The notes under the pieces: model-generated
Databases searched by the model: none
What the model was told of the DNA's origin: nothing
What the model saw: the letters and a program-made list of their open reading frames with translations, nothing else
Shown: positions 1 to 11,885 of the stretch, piece after piece
Layout: every line of letters begins with the position of its first letter
Numbering within the stretch: position 1 is the first letter of the stretch
Origin: Hysterangium stoloniferum
Taxonomy: Eukaryota; Basidiomycota; Agaricomycetes; Hysterangiales; Hysterangiaceae
Assembly (NCBI GenBank): GCA_015178975.1
Contig: WHVD01000005.1
Span: 434,001-498,000 of the forward strand
Reading direction: 5' to 3'
Length of the DNA: 64,000 nt
Program-made: the position numbers and the translations under genes

Positions 1-615
1 TCCTTTTCAGCTGCTTTTTGCTAGGAATAGTCTCATTAGAATACTAAGAATGGGGAGGTCATGTTCAAGTACCTCGCGGTTGCTTCGTTGCTCCGTTGTT
101 TCTCTAATTTGACGCTCCGAGTCAAGTCCTCGGCGTTGAGAGACAGTGGTTTCTATCATACGCTCATCCTGAGCACGCTTCCCTAGCCCCGTAAGGTCAT
201 TTTTGACAGCAAAAGGTATCGGATCAACACGACCTGCGGAAATATGAGTGCTCGTTGAAACAATCAACTTTAGATGTGTACCATCACTGGACAATCCTAA
301 AGGTTCTCCTTCTGTCCATCCTAACTTGGCAAGCATGGAGTAGCCCTTGTTCGAGCTCTTGATTTTTGTTTCGACTGTAATGACTTCCTTTTCAGCTGCT
401 GGATGATACTCGTCATATTTGGAAATATCTGTTTTGTTTGGAGAAGGAGAAGGGCTTCTAGACACGAGGGAAACATTGTCCTCCTCGGATGAGTCGTAGT
501 CTCCTTGTAGCTTGATTATAGGAGCAGGAGAGGAGGACCTAGACCTGGATCGCTGGCGAACGCGACGGAAATAGGTTCAATTAAATGGATCGAGGACGCT
601 GAAGGATACCTTCAT
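1..615 (-). CDS. G-patch domain protein, 3' end beyond left edge
   Basis: Probable RNA-processing factor of the G-patch family; such proteins usually bind and activate DEAH helicases or act in splicing. The G-patch is seen as KGYSMLAKLGWTEGEPLG..., and after splicing it continues SDG-RVDPIPF...GLGK. The N-terminus is Ser/Arg/Pro-rich (RSRSRSSSPAP) with an acidic DSSEED patch, like SR-type nuclear proteins. The start is taken as the ATG at 615-613 (MKVSFS), joined by a 46-nt intron with an unusual GTCCTC donor to the Ser/Arg exon. Two further introns are clear: 234-281 (48 nt, no stop, length 3n) and 21-72 (52 nt, branch CTAAT). After the last one the frame reads QKAAEK and runs off the window. 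The exact family member (for example GPATCH11-like) is not decided. Confidence 0.75.
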
Positions 616-930
616 TATAGACGTATTCCGTTCGCTATCGCGCGACAATGGGATAGCATTCCATCTTTCTAAGTTAGCAGCATAGGAAGACGACATGGTA
701 GAGATGGAGACGGAATCAGATAAAAAAAGCGCTCGTCTTGAATAAAGCTATCTTGGTACACAATGTACTCATATAAGCTCGCAAGATCGAACAGAACAGA
801 TAGCAAAACATGCATAAATAATACGAAAGATAGGTACAGAAAATACAACAACTTCTGCACTCAAAACTATGCACGCTCTAACCACCTGGCTATATTGAAA
901 ACTATGGAACAAACTCGGCTTGACGACATT
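616..930. other. Intergenic, no gene seen
   Basis: This 315-bp gap lies between the start of the G-patch gene and the stop of noxA, both on the minus strand. It must hold the noxA 3' end and the G-patch promoter. Short frames exist on both strands but none has homology-like content or splice support. Confidence 0.5.
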
Positions 931-3170
931 TCAGAAATGTTCCTAATGAGGAGATTTAGTCATCATTGCTAAGAGAAACGGCTGATATTTACCTTGGCAA
1001 ATGTGAACTTAACAGAAGCTGAGTTTTCCGCCATTGCAGCCTTTTGAACAGCCTTTGCCAGTGGATTGGGCTAATCATTCAAAAAAGGTCAGTGAAGAAT
1101 GAAAGAAGCGATGTGGAGGCAACATACGCCACAAAAGTAGGTCTATACATCGAATATTTCGTTAGTCAATTGTTCAGAAAGCAGGAAGGAAGTACACACC
1201 CCAACTCGGCTTTTGAGCGCGGAATTGTGACCCGGCAAATAGTTTCCGGCCTCGATCGCCATCCTGATTCTGCCGTATATGGCTTTCCAGTCGGGCCTAC
1301 CATACATAGTACGTGTGCGAAGGAGCGTAAGGGGATCGTATTCTGCACCAGCATCGTTGACAGCAATGTTCCAGAGCATGTCATCAGCAATTTTCTGAGT
1401 GAGATAAATGTTGATGCGCAAGAAATTGGCTTTGTAAAAGAAGGGTAAGTATCGTACAAATTGTAAGAGTGGCCTCAATTACTCACGGTCCGTCTGAGCA
1501 GCCTCAACCTCTTGAAGAAGACTCTGGAACCAGCCGAAAGAGGGAGTGTCACGACAAACCCAGAAAAATTCCACTCTACGGAGAGCGCCGAGGTTACCCT
1601 TCTTCTGACGGTACCAGATATGCTTGAGAATGGAGGCAAAAGGAGTGACACCTAACAGTATTCTATCAATCAAGTACCAACTTTTTGGCTAAGAACTGAG
1701 TACATACCGATACCAGCACCGACCAAAACAGCCACTTCTGAATCGAATACGTCTTCGGCGGGTGCACCATAGGGACCATCGATCCGGACCGAGGGAAGAG
1801 GGCGGGAGCTTGATTCAATCTCAACGAAGTCGCCACGTCCTGCCTCTAAACCTTGAAGTGGCTTCTCGGAACCCTTCATGGCGGCCTTTGTAAGAGACGC
1901 AACAACGGATGGGCCGACACCAATGCGTTCGCCGAGAGCATGAGTCCAATCACCGACTTGACGAATATGCACCGAGACATAAGGGTCTTCAGGAGCCGAA
2001 GTAATTGTGAACTATTCAATCACAACGTAGGTAAAATTATTTAAGGGTATTATATAAATCACTGACAGGATGCCATTGGAAACCGGAGAGCTCAGGAACC
2101 TGGATGAAAAGCCATTGTCCAGCAGTATACTTGAAGCTGGGCTTAATAATACGCAATTCCATTGCACCTGAATAACGCGATGGAAATTAAAAACATCTTA
2201 CATGGAAGTATCGACCACTTACCGCTGGGGTGAACCAAAACCTTTGAAAGTCTCGTAGAACGACGAGCACGATATTCTCTGTATATACGTTCACCGAAAT
2301 AAATGATGCCAGGCCAGATAACGAATCTCCAACTGAGGTATCCAAGACAGTGTTCAGTTGAGTAGAAGGGAAAGTATGGCACCAAATCAGGCTCAACAGA
2401 GTCGCGTACGAAACATCCGGTAGCGTGAGTATAAAGACCAAGCATGAAGAAGAAAGCAAGATGGTGTGTGTACCAAAACGCCTCGAAGCACTGGTTGCGG
2501 ACCTTGTGATGAGCTGTTGTGTACATCAAGACCAAGATCAAAAGCATGAAGTGTCCAGTGATGCCACCAGGCTGGTGGTAATGAATTTCAACAGCGGTTT
2601 GGGTTCGAATCTCTGAAGGGAGCACGGCATGTTACAATTTGATGACGATCAGCGTATCAGGCGAAAGTACTCACGAGTCCTTTCTACATTGAGGAAGTTT
2701 ACATAGTGAGCCGTCGTGTGTACCTGGGTTTATGGTATGAGCTATGAGCAACCGTTAAGGACACTACAATTGAACAATACTCACCATAGCCCAAAATGCG
2801 ATCTGGTAGGCAACCTGTCGGTGGAACCAAATGTTCTCGTCTGCGGGGAAGAGCCACGCAAGCTTGGGCCTAACAACGCGGATGATGTTGCGAAGCATAG
2901 GTACAAGGATCATAAAACCGTCGAAAGCGAGGACGAGACCCGCTCCACGAGAAGACCACACGGAGAATCCCAGAGTGTTAAGTCCAGCCAGCTTGGAGTT
3001 GGTAGCCTTGGATGTGTCATGAGTATCATGAAGAGGGGATCAATATGAAATAAGCATACTTGACTGTACCATCCATAGGCGAAAAGGAAGAGATGTAGTC
3101 CATGCCAAATAACGTTGAAGGCAAGTTTCCGTGGGGTTAGAAACTCTCGTTGGATGAAAGACTCTCCCAT
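931..3170 (-). CDS. noxA: NADPH oxidase A (gp91phox/Nox family)
   Basis: Membrane flavocytochrome that passes electrons from NADPH via FAD and two haems to oxygen, making superoxide; in fungi NoxA acts in hyphal development and fruiting. The N-terminus MGESFIQREFLTPRKLAFN is typical of the class. The haem-bearing membrane part shows FHR...HTTAHYVNF and WYTHHLAFFFMLG. The FAD-site exon holds FTITSAPEDPYVSVHIR, and the NADPH site holds VGAGIGVTPFASIL. The terminal exon is GAACATTTCTGA (EHF, stop 931), joined by a 50-nt intron (943-992), giving the usual KFTFAKEHF end. The residues TYFCG are encoded by a 15-nt micro-exon (1128-1142) between two 57-nt introns (1071-1127 and 1143-1199). No N-terminal EF hands, so this is not NoxC. 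Confidence 0.93.
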
Positions 3171-3520
3171 GGTGAATTAAAGTATGTGGATAATAGGTAC
3201 CGAGCCTGCTGGAGTAGAGATAGCGGAATGTGGTGGAAGTGTCCTGCACTGGTGGAGGAAGAGGAGGGGGAGGGGAAGAGGTGTCGATACGACTGACTGT
3301 TTGACATCGGAGTACGAACTCCTACCAACCATGATGGCATCTTTCCTTTCACAGGGCTGGTTCCTTACACACGCTATTTCGAGCCAATTGTGAATAATCA
3401 TCACTGCCGTATTTCACAACAAAAAGTAAAATCAATCATATATTAGTGATAGGAAACATAACACGATCGCATTTCAGGACTCGTCTGACATAAAAATCAT
3501 TAAAATCCATTACAAAACAC
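3171..3520. promoter_or_regulatory. noxA upstream region / eIF3a 3' end
   Basis: This 350-bp gap separates two minus-strand genes and so serves as the noxA promoter and the eIF3a 3' UTR. It contains a purine-rich run near 3250-3275 on the plus strand (pyrimidine-rich in the direction of noxA transcription), as often lies near fungal transcription starts. I recognise no specific operator. Confidence 0.4.
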
Positions 3521-6500
3521 TCAGATACCGCCGCTACCACGGCCACGGCTCGATCGCCACACCGCTTTCTTAGGCACAGTCTGGAAACCGTCATCGTCGG
3601 CAGCGCTTGCTCTTCCTGTACCAGAAACAGGGGTGCTTGCAGATGGAGATGAAGCTTCTCCATTTCCAACCACGGTCGTCGCTGTCGCTACAGGTGCGGC
3701 GCCGTCGGGGGCGCTCGTGACCTTCTTCGCAGCCTCCTTTGCCGCCTCTCGTTCCTTCCACCCCCCAGGCTTGCCAGAGAATACGATCGGGCGAGTTCGC
3801 TGTGGTCCTGATGGACTCTCAGGTATAGGGCGGGACGAGTCCGTACCTGAACGCGAAGGAGTCGCAGTCCCTGCGGCTTGCGATGTGCGTCTCCAAACCC
3901 CTTCTGCGGGAGTCGCACGAATAGGCGGTCCCGCGCGAGTAAGGGGTGTCTTTGAGGCAGCTGCCCTTTCTTCGCGACGGCGCATAGCCTCATCCTCACG
4001 TTGTTGCTGCAGACGAGCTGCCTCTGCTGTGGCCGCTCGCTCTTCAGCACGCTGTTTCCGTATAGCCTCGCGGCGCTCCTCCTCTTCCCGAACTTTAGCT
4101 TCCGCCTCTTCACGAGCCGCCTCAGCCTCGGCACGCTTCCTATCTTCTTCAGCTCGTAGAGCTAGAAGCGAAAATTCATACGTGCCATAGAGACAAAAAC
4201 ACGGTGCTTACCTTCTTGCTCGCGAATACGTGCCTCTTCTGCCTCTCTAGCTAATCTTTCTTCTTCCTCTTTCTTCTTCCTCTCCGCTTCCCTCGTCTTC
4301 AGGATGGTCGCACGCCTCTTGGCCTTTTCTTCATTAATTTTCACCTGCGCCGCTGCCTTACGTACATTGAGCTCCTCTTGCCGTCTGCCCATAATAAGTT
4401 CACGGTGGCCCTTGTAGTCACCTAGTATGCGTGATAGACGCTTTTTCGTAACCATGTCCATAGTAAACTTTTCTTTGGAAGCGACTATGGTATCCTTTAG
4501 TGTGGCTTCGTAGGCTTCACGATCATCAGCCTGCTGACGCTCATAGTCTTCGGACAACAGTGGCCGCTCTTCTTTGCGAAATGCACGTTCGAGATGATCA
4601 ACTCGCTTCGAAACAATGCGAAGACGTTCGTTCAGTTCGCGTTTTTCCTTCTCAAGGTGTGCGACTTGCATTCGGATAAGAGCATCGGGGTCGGAAGTAT
4701 CGATTTCCTGTAAATATGGTAGTGTTAATTTCAGCAGCACATCCAATAAGGAGCGGGCAAACCTCAACAGGCCCTTTCAAAGTGCCCTTAAGAGCTTGAG
4801 CTAACCTGCGAGCCTCCTCGGCCCGGTTGTGCTCTATTGTCTGCCTGACTCTCTCCTGTTCACGACGCCTCACATCTTCCACAGCTCGCTTAGCATCCTC
4901 CTCCTTTTCACGCCTGGCTTGCTCGGCCTTCCGACTAGCTTCCTCCTTCTCCTTTCGAACTGATATTTCAGACAATAATTCTCGTCGACGTCCTACAATA
5001 AGTTGCCGAACGATAATAGCCTTGCGCTCTGCCTGAGCAGCGACCACAAGCGCTTGTAACCTGTCCTCCTGAGACGGGTGCGAGGAAGGATGTATCGTTT
5101 GCAATGTATTGTGCAACATGTTGGCCAGAGAACTGATGCGAGACACCACGAGTGAGCTGGGGGATGGCTGCACTGTTGCGACACTTGTAGAAGCAAACAC
5201 GGATTGGGTGAACGTTATGGTGCCTTGCGCATGGTCTACACGGACGAGGAGCTCGCCGTGGTGCGCTGCTGACATTATGAAGGCTTCCAGCTTCTCTCTG
5301 TCCCATTTTTCGATAGTGGTTGCGACTGATGGCTCATCAGAGGGGTTTTCTTCTGAGGCGACTCCATTCAACGGCGCAACGAGTGATAACAGATGGGTGA
5401 TTTTGATTGATGAGTAGACTTCGGACAACTGAGAAAGTAATCGAGTTACCAAAACACGATGAAGGAGTGGTAGGTATGGAGCATATGATGCATCCTTAGC
5501 CAGTTCTCGGAATACAGGTGCAACTTTGGAGCAAATGCTAAGAGGCTCAAATGATACCTCGAGTATTTCATAAAGTGCTCGGACGTAAATTGGCGATAGC
5601 TTCAAGGTGTTGCGTGATAGCTAATAATGTATTGTCCATAAGTCTTATATAATGCCCTGATCAAGTGAACGACTAACCGCCTCGTTCAATAACCCGACAC
5701 GCGTAGGCATCTTCGACAATGCGAGCAGGGCAGTCAACCGGCCATTCCTACCTTTTCCTTCTTCTACCTCATCTTCGGATTCGGGAGTGACGGGGACCGC
5801 CAGAGCACTGATGAGAACAAGTCCTGCCAACTTACTCAGTTCTTCCTCTGATTTGCCACCAGATGTGCGAATGATGGCATAATATCTACTCCATGCAGCG
5901 GCATGGAAAAGAGCATTTCCGCTAGTCAAGAAGATGCGAGTAAGCTTCTCGTAATAATTCGCCATCATGGCAGGCCTCGGGGCTTTCTTCGCCATGGTCA
6001 GGAGGTTGTGTATGTCCTCTACTGAGCGGAAAGCTTCCTGCCATAATTCAAGTTCAACAGATGTGTTAAGTTGAGCAAATCGCGTATCGAGATGATGTTG
6101 AAGAGTATCTGGATCCGAAAGGTTGATAGAGTGAGGTTGATGGGAGTACTTGGCGACATTGGCCAAATGGAGACGAAGAGTTTCACAGAGTCGACGGAAC
6201 TCAACCTTACGGACATGTTTCAAGCAAAACTTAAAGGCTTGGTGTGCGATTTGCTGCAACAAAAAATTAGCAGTGTGAGCACCCCGGAAAAAACATGCGC
6301 TCACTTGATAAATTGCTTCGAGACGGGCGTTGTTTTTTAGTGTTTCCAATGCGGTACGATAGCTTTCCCAGAGGAACTTGAGCCATGGAGTGACTAATGC
6401 ACGGTCAGTTCTATCCTTGTTTTGATCGCCGCTGACGGCGCCTAGAAGTATGCCTTCGGGGGTTTCGCTGGCCTCGAGGTCGTCCACATCGACGAGAGCG

Positions 6501-6835
6501 ACGGCCTTGTCAGCCTTTTCTTGAGCTTCTTGAACTTTTGCGTCGGCGAGCTGCACAAAACGTTTGATGACGACTTCTATACTAGCGACGCTGGTATTTT
6601 GAGCGATGTTCTTGTACTGCATGAGACCTTCCTTCGCTGTACGTCCTTTACGCATGTCAACGCAAAGCTCGACAAATCGAATCATAATAGGCTCGAGAGA
6701 GGCTAAAGGTGTAGAACGGAATCGTTTGGATGAAAACATCTCTGTTAGGGACTGTAGAGCAGCGTGCGATTGACCGACAGAGATGAGTCCCTCTGCCTGT
6801 TTGAGAACAGTCTCTGGTTTTGAGTATGGAGCCAT
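3521..6835 (-). CDS. TIF32: Translation initiation factor eIF3 subunit a
   Basis: Largest core subunit of eIF3, bridging mRNA entry and exit sides of the 40S ribosome. The start [20 protein letters not shown] is the standard eIF3a N-terminus. It is followed by the helical PCI part, then a long charged coiled-coil of [15 protein letters not shown] repeats, and a low-complexity tail ending [21 protein letters not shown]. Five exons are joined across introns 6254-6304 (51 nt), 5621-5677 (57), 4708-4762 (55) and 4162-4211 (50); the sum is 3102 nt, 1033 residues. The first intron has no stop and is a multiple of three, so its retention would add 17 residues. The gene is divergent from vam7 across 371 bp. 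Confidence 0.96.
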
Positions 6836-7206
6836 GATTGTAGTAGGCTGAAGAAGACTGTGTTGCCGTAGGCTATGAAAGTCAGAGGCAACGAAAAAAT
6901 CTGGGATCCGAGTGGGTACAACGGAGATTCAGCAGTAAGGTTAAAAAGAACTCGACCTTGCTTAGCTAAGCGGCTGCAACTGTAAGTTCCTGCCGCCAGG
7001 CCAGTCTCAGTTTCGGACTTTTCTTTAGTACCTTGAGTACCTAGGTGTCGATATATCGAGCTAGGAATTATATTAAATCACTGTGTGTATTTTTCAAATA
7101 TCCGAGTAAATGCTTTCAGCGATTATTATCAAGTACATGACGACCTTGACCCTTGCTGTAATTAGTCAGGTGTGGCGTCACACCCTCAGCCCATTTCCGC
7201 ACCACC
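6836..7206. promoter_or_regulatory. Divergent eIF3a / vam7 promoter
   Basis: This 371-bp gap lies between two head-to-head start codons, so both genes must be driven from it. No canonical TATA is obvious; the sequence is AT-rich around 7060-7130. No other gene is seen. Confidence 0.5.
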
Positions 7207-8277
7207 ATGAGCATGATTCCCATCCAAACTATCTACGTGCGAGGGCATGAGGAAAGATCCCAGCCAAAACCACACACAGTATATCGCATTGAAATAGTCA
7301 CGCCGGTTTCCTCATGGCAAATGTGGCACCGCTACTCAGAGTTCGTTGAACTCCACTCAGAACTCACCAAAGTAACCGGCTTAGAGCCACCAGCCTCGCT
7401 TCCCTCAAAGCACATATTCTCATTTCGAAAGAACGATATAAAGGTCGTCGAAGAACGACGAGACACCCTAGAGACATATTTGCGAGCTATAATCGCCTCA
7501 AAGGATAGTCAGTGGCGAGACGCTCGACCTTTCATTGACTTTCTTGGAGTACCCGTCGGAAAACATGGCGCTATCGGCTCTTCATCACAGTTCACATTTT
7601 CATCCTGGATTGATGAACAGTCCGACCTGCAGATACTCGTCAGAGATATCCGTGCTGATATCAATAAGCGCAATTCCCTCGCAGATATGGGCGATAGCAG
7701 CGCTTCACATATTTCAAATGTACAAGCTAAGAAGAAACTCCTTACCCTTCTCGACAAGCTCGGGGTGTTAGCCAAAGGATTGGAGACGCTGGGAATGCAG
7801 GGCATGCCACAGGGCGAATTACAGCGTAGAAGCGACATGGTTGCCCGCCTACAAGATGACTGTGAAAAATTGGGCAAAATGGTTGTCGCTGCTAGGCAGG
7901 CTACACGGCCCCTCACATCTGCAGTCAATCATGACACCCCAGCTTCCCAAGTCGACCGCGCTACTTTATTATCCTCTCCTCTGGGTAAATCGAATCGCCC
8001 AATCACTCGTGTATTCGGTGCCCCACCTCAGGAGACCGAGGTAACCCGGCCGCTTGACGATACAGGTCTATTACAACTACAGAAAAAACAAATGGAGCAG
8101 CAAGATGATCAGGCTTCTCAATTGACCGCAATCCTTCGACGGCAGCGGCAGCTCGGGATAGTCATTTCGGATGAAATTCACCAACAGAACGAACTTTTGG
8201 ACAACCTCTCGGTGAACGCCGATAAAGCGACAGACAAGCTCAATGCCGCCGAGAAACTGCGCCGACGCCTAGGCTAG
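7207..8277 (+). CDS. VAM7: Vam7-like PX domain / Qc-SNARE protein
   Basis: Soluble SNARE for vacuolar fusion, recruited to membranes through phosphatidylinositol 3-phosphate. It is a single intronless reading frame of 356 residues. Residues about 5-120 form a PX domain (YRIEIVTPVSSWQMWHRYSEF then LPSKHIFSFRKND, with the basic RYSEF/PSK residues expected at the lipid site). The last about 60 residues (ILRRQRQLGIVISDEIHQQN...NADKATDKLNAAEKLRRRLG) are the SNARE helix, and no transmembrane segment follows, which is the Vam7 arrangement. The start follows a C-rich leader and ACC-ATG. Lack of introns sets it apart from its neighbours. Confidence 0.93.
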   Translation: MSMIPIQTIYVRGHEERSQPKPHTVYRIEIVTPVSSWQMWHRYSEFVELHSELTKVTGLEPPASLPSKHIFSFRKNDIKVVEERRDTLETYLRAIIASKDSQWRDARPFIDFLGVPVGKHGAIGSSSQFTFSSWIDEQSDLQILVRDIRADINKRNSLADMGDSSASHISNVQAKKKLLTLLDKLGVLAKGLETLGMQGMPQGELQRRSDMVARLQDDCEKLGKMVVAARQATRPLTSAVNHDTPASQVDRATLLSSPLGKSNRPITRVFGAPPQETEVTRPLDDTGLLQLQKKQMEQQDDQASQLTAILRRQRQLGIVISDEIHQQNELLDNLSVNADKATDKLNAAEKLRRRLG

Positions 8278-8411
8278 GTCTGATACCCTTCATATATACC
8301 AGATATTGGTACAATTCTGGCTGGGTGGTGTCATATCTACCCTATTTCTCCCTTTCAAATAAAGTATAGTCAGATAATGTATTTATGTCCCTGATCGTAG
8401 ATATATCACTA

Positions 8412-10435
8412 TCATAAACTAAATATCTCAGTGTGCAGTGCAAGACCTCCCATTTTACGTATCTGTGAAACCGGAACCCGCGCTACCACGTTCTGGGCCT
8501 CGGACGTTAATGCTTCAGGCCCACTGACTGCCACTGCGAGTCCTCCATCTCCCCGTCCTCTGTTTCTCTTACCAGATTCTACATCCGTGGGCGGTGCTAA
8601 TACATCATTGAGTAGTTGCGATACTTTGGGTTTCTCCAAGACGACTTCGCAATTTGGTATAGCTGGAACAGCTTCTGGGTCACATAGACAAGTCACAAAG
8701 ATTTTGACATGGAGATCCAATGTAGAGCCTTCCACCTTCTTGGCAATATCAGATAGCATGGGTGCGAACCAAGATATTGAGCCTGTGAGGCAAGAGAAAA
8801 TAGTAGAAGGAATAGCGAAAACAAAAAAAAACTAACCAAAAGACTTGATGCACCAGACGAATTCAATTCGCGTGGTGCGCTCCCCGCCACTGCGCTTTAG
8901 ATTAACAACGCGGCCCACTATATCGTCGAGTAGTCCCAAAGTAAAAGTAATACCAGACCCCCCTGCAACTAGAAGGGCAGTGTCATACTCCCCGATATCA
9001 ACCGTAGAGCCACCGTAGGGGCCGTCAATCATTACGTTTACATGCACGTTCTGCTTTTCGCCCAGACGGGCTACATCATTTAACGCACGCGTCCAATCTC
9101 CACAAACCCTCGCGCCAAGAATTAATTCGCCAGATGATGTGCATGAAGTAGGGGAGGGGGAATTTAGAATCGTGAGAGGATGGGACTCGAACATCCTTCC
9201 TGAAAAAAATACACGCAGTTGGACGTGCTGTCCGGCGATCCAACCACCGTCACAATTGTGGACGTGGATCTATAGGATTGTTAATTACCAAGTAAGCTTG
9301 GTCAGAACTACTGTGTTTACCAAAGTCATCTCGTTGTCAACTGCTACCAGGACGGCGTCCTTGATCCGAAGTCTAATCATGCGGACAAACAGATCAAGCC
9401 CGTAAAAGGCCAGAGGTGCGAATATCCATGGGACTGCATACAGTGTGTGGTAAGAGATAACCACAAAAAAACTGACATATCCTAGGACGCTGAACGCTAT
9501 AAGCGCCGTGCTCTGACGCGATGTGAAAGTAGGCCACTTACTGTATTATAAAAAAGGCCTGATATGCGAACTTCCTGACAAAGGGAAGGGAACTCAGGAC
9601 GATAATCCCAAGAATGCCGTAAGCTGCAACCCCGAGTGTTTCTTTCTCAGAGCCGATTATGGGAGTGCCTGCAGTACGGTCATTGTGGATCCATAAGGAT
9701 CCGTGGATAGTCACGGAGAGAAACAGAAAGCGTCCCGCCCATCGGTGAAGAAAGTTGAGCTTTTCGTACCCTCTACCTAATAGAACAGACAATATACCAT
9801 TCTTGGTTGCAAACAGAAAGATTGCGGGTAACTGGGCAATTGCAAGAAATCCTGGATGACGACAGTCAAAGCAACGGTCTCGTCAAATTATAAAAGTGAA
9901 TGTCACCTGCTCGATTCGGGCTTTCCATCAGTGGCGATTTCAATGTTATACAAATAAGGATGGTTGCGATATACCCGGACAAGATGGCGACTGCAAAACA
10001 CGGTTAATGTTGAACCGCACGATTTATAAGGACAGACACTCACGTTGACCAAGGTCCAGATTGACATAGGGAATCTTCCACATTGAATGCTTCTCGATCG
10101 CCGACCACAACCAGGATATATTCCGTTTGGGCGGAGGGATTATCTTCTCAGGAAGAGTTAAAGGTGCATATGCGGTTCCATATACATTTTCCCATACGCC
10201 CCGCTGCCATGCACGTTTATTTCGAATCGAGCGGAGCAGTTTTGGGGCAGCCACAAGGACACAAACGCCAGTAAATACTGTCCAGACGACGGTGAACGCT
10301 ATTTGGTATGGTGGGTCACTGACATAGGAGCTAGAATAATGTGAGAATGGAAAGTGAAAGAGTTGTTGTTTGGGAATCAACCCACTTGTATATGTGAAAC
10401 GTTGGGTCGACGAACGGCGCACCTGGGTCGGACAT
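8412..10435 (-). CDS. Ferric/cupric reductase (FRE family)
   Basis: Plasma-membrane metalloreductase of the ferric reductase superfamily, reducing Fe(III) or Cu(II) chelates before uptake. The start is the ATG at 10435 (MSDPGAPFVDPTFHIYN), joined by intron 10331-10385 to the first membrane exon SYVSDPPYQIAFTVVW. The haem part includes FLHRWAGRFLFLSVTIHGSLW. The FAD site is HPLTILN, the NAD site DGPYGG...LLVAGGSGITF, then RIEFVWCIKSFGSISWF. The C-terminal exon ends LALHTEIFSL at stop 8412. It lacks the EHF tail and other Nox signatures, so it is not a NoxA copy. Its 3' end converges on vam7; a copper transporter lies directly upstream on the same strand, which supports a role in reductive copper or iron uptake. 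The middle exon boundaries were not all resolved. Confidence 0.88.
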
Positions 10436-11159
10436 TGCCCTAAGAGGCGACAACAGCAATGTGAGAGGGGCAACTGATGTTAGCAGGCTCCCAATTGAAC
10501 AAATACACTCACTGCTACTTTATACAATGGGCGCTTAAGATTCTATCTCTTCAGGGGATTATTGGATTTTCTTATAAAGATATTGAAGCTTTCAGTGATA
10601 AAGAGGTTGTCAAGAAGAACAAAATTATTAAAACTGAGCGAGATACTAACCTCAGTTCCAAAGTAGTAAAATAAAATAAATATATATGTTAAATATTCGG
10701 AAAAAAATATCGGGAGCCCATAGGTGTACTACACCTTGACTACACCACAGCCTTTTCTTTCCCACCACAATCAGATTGGCGAGAGGTATATGGGAACACT
10801 GGTTTTAAAAAGTTTTATTTGCAGGGTTACGTAATAAGAAAAAGATTTTTTTGCCAAGTGTGCACACGCTGCCCTTCGGTCTGAGTTGTTACTGACACCC
10901 CGGATCGAGGGTTGTATGGCTTGACGGGTCATCATTGATATATGATATCAAGCCAATATCATTTGTACACTGTTATATTAAGTCCGTATCCTTGTTGAGC
11001 CAACGCGTGAACTGCTCGCAATTCCGTTCGGCTCGGCATAGATTTCTTGAATGAAAGGCTATATAGGTGCGGCTCATAAATCAACCAGGGATAGACATAT
11101 ATATGTCTTAGATCATTCCAAAATTGGTATTCAAGACATTCGGACGATAGAGTAATGCC
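10436..11159. promoter_or_regulatory. Reductase promoter region
   Basis: This 724-bp stretch upstream of the reductase is AT-rich. It contains a TGATAA at 10596-10601 and a TGATATATGATATCA-like cluster near 10937, both loosely resembling GATA-factor sites that control fungal iron genes; such short motifs occur by chance. No reading frame here looks genuine. Confidence 0.35.
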
Positions 11160-11885
11160 CTAATGGTGGTAGTCATCTGTACCGAACCGTCCGAAGAGCA
11201 CTTCTCCAACCCCCAGACCAGCAATGATAGCAATAATATACCCAGCATGGAACGTCCTTTAATCCGGTTAAGCGCAACGACAAGGCCACCATCAGGTCAC
11301 TCACATGACAGCCAACATCAGCGCATAGCTGACGGCTGATTTACAGGCAAACATGGCACCGCGGGCAAATTCATGTGTAGGGATGAAAGGTGCTGAACGA
11401 CGCAAACGAGTAATTCTACTTCGTGGCGGCTGGGTAGGTGGAAGACACTCTCCATCGCTCCCGACACTACTGTCGCTAAGGCGTTTCTTCTCAGTAAATA
11501 TTGACTCGTCGTTTAGCATAGCGGAGCGTGCCGCCAAGATTTCTTCGGTCCTACAAGGTTGTGAATGATCTGTGATGAACCAAATCTATACAACGGACCG
11601 GCGAGACCAATATAATTGCATGACCGCACGCATCGCAGAAACCCAACGATCGATAATTGCCAGCAAAAACAAACCGATACATGCACCAATTACGGCCCCA
11701 GTTGATAAGGGAACCCATGCCATGAAGAAAAGGTTGTCTCCTTTGGTGAAATGTAGCCAAGGCATCATCATTCCTCCCATCGTTCCGCCTAGAGGACAAG
11801 CCTGATTTGAGAAACCGATTGAAAAACTCCTGACCAGCCACTCACCACCCATCATTGTCATGCCTGACATATCGGTTGAGTCCAT
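11160..11885 (-). CDS. CTR: Ctr-family copper transporter
   Basis: Trimeric Cu(I) importer of plasma membrane or vacuole. Four exons (11885-11846, 11788-11599, 11550-11305, 11256-11160) give exactly 573 nt, 190 residues. The N-terminus is Met-rich (MDSTDMSGMTMMGG...MGGMMMPWLHF), as needed to collect copper. TM1 is FFMAWVPLSTGAVIGACIGLF. TM2 carries the family MxxxM motif (MLAVM) and TM3 the Gly-rich GLGVGEVLFG packing motif. The MxxxM motif itself is split by intron 11257-11304. The loop between TM1 and TM2 is basic and Ser-rich. It sits on the same strand upstream of the metalloreductase that could supply its Cu(I). A CACGTG lies 82 bp upstream of the start. Confidence 0.92.

Noticed and set aside
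3633..4190. Long Ser/Arg/Ala-rich plus-strand frame
   Set aside because: It is the mirror of the eIF3a coiled-coil coding sequence; compositional bias of the real gene creates it.
9180..9200. B-box-like GTTCGAGTCCC on the minus strand, possible tRNA
   Set aside because: It encodes FESHP of the reductase FAD-binding region and no cloverleaf can be formed around it.
931..10435. NoxA and the ferric reductase as tandem duplicates
   Set aside because: They belong to one superfamily but differ in N-terminus, FAD motif and tail, and are separated by eIF3a and vam7; no recent duplication.
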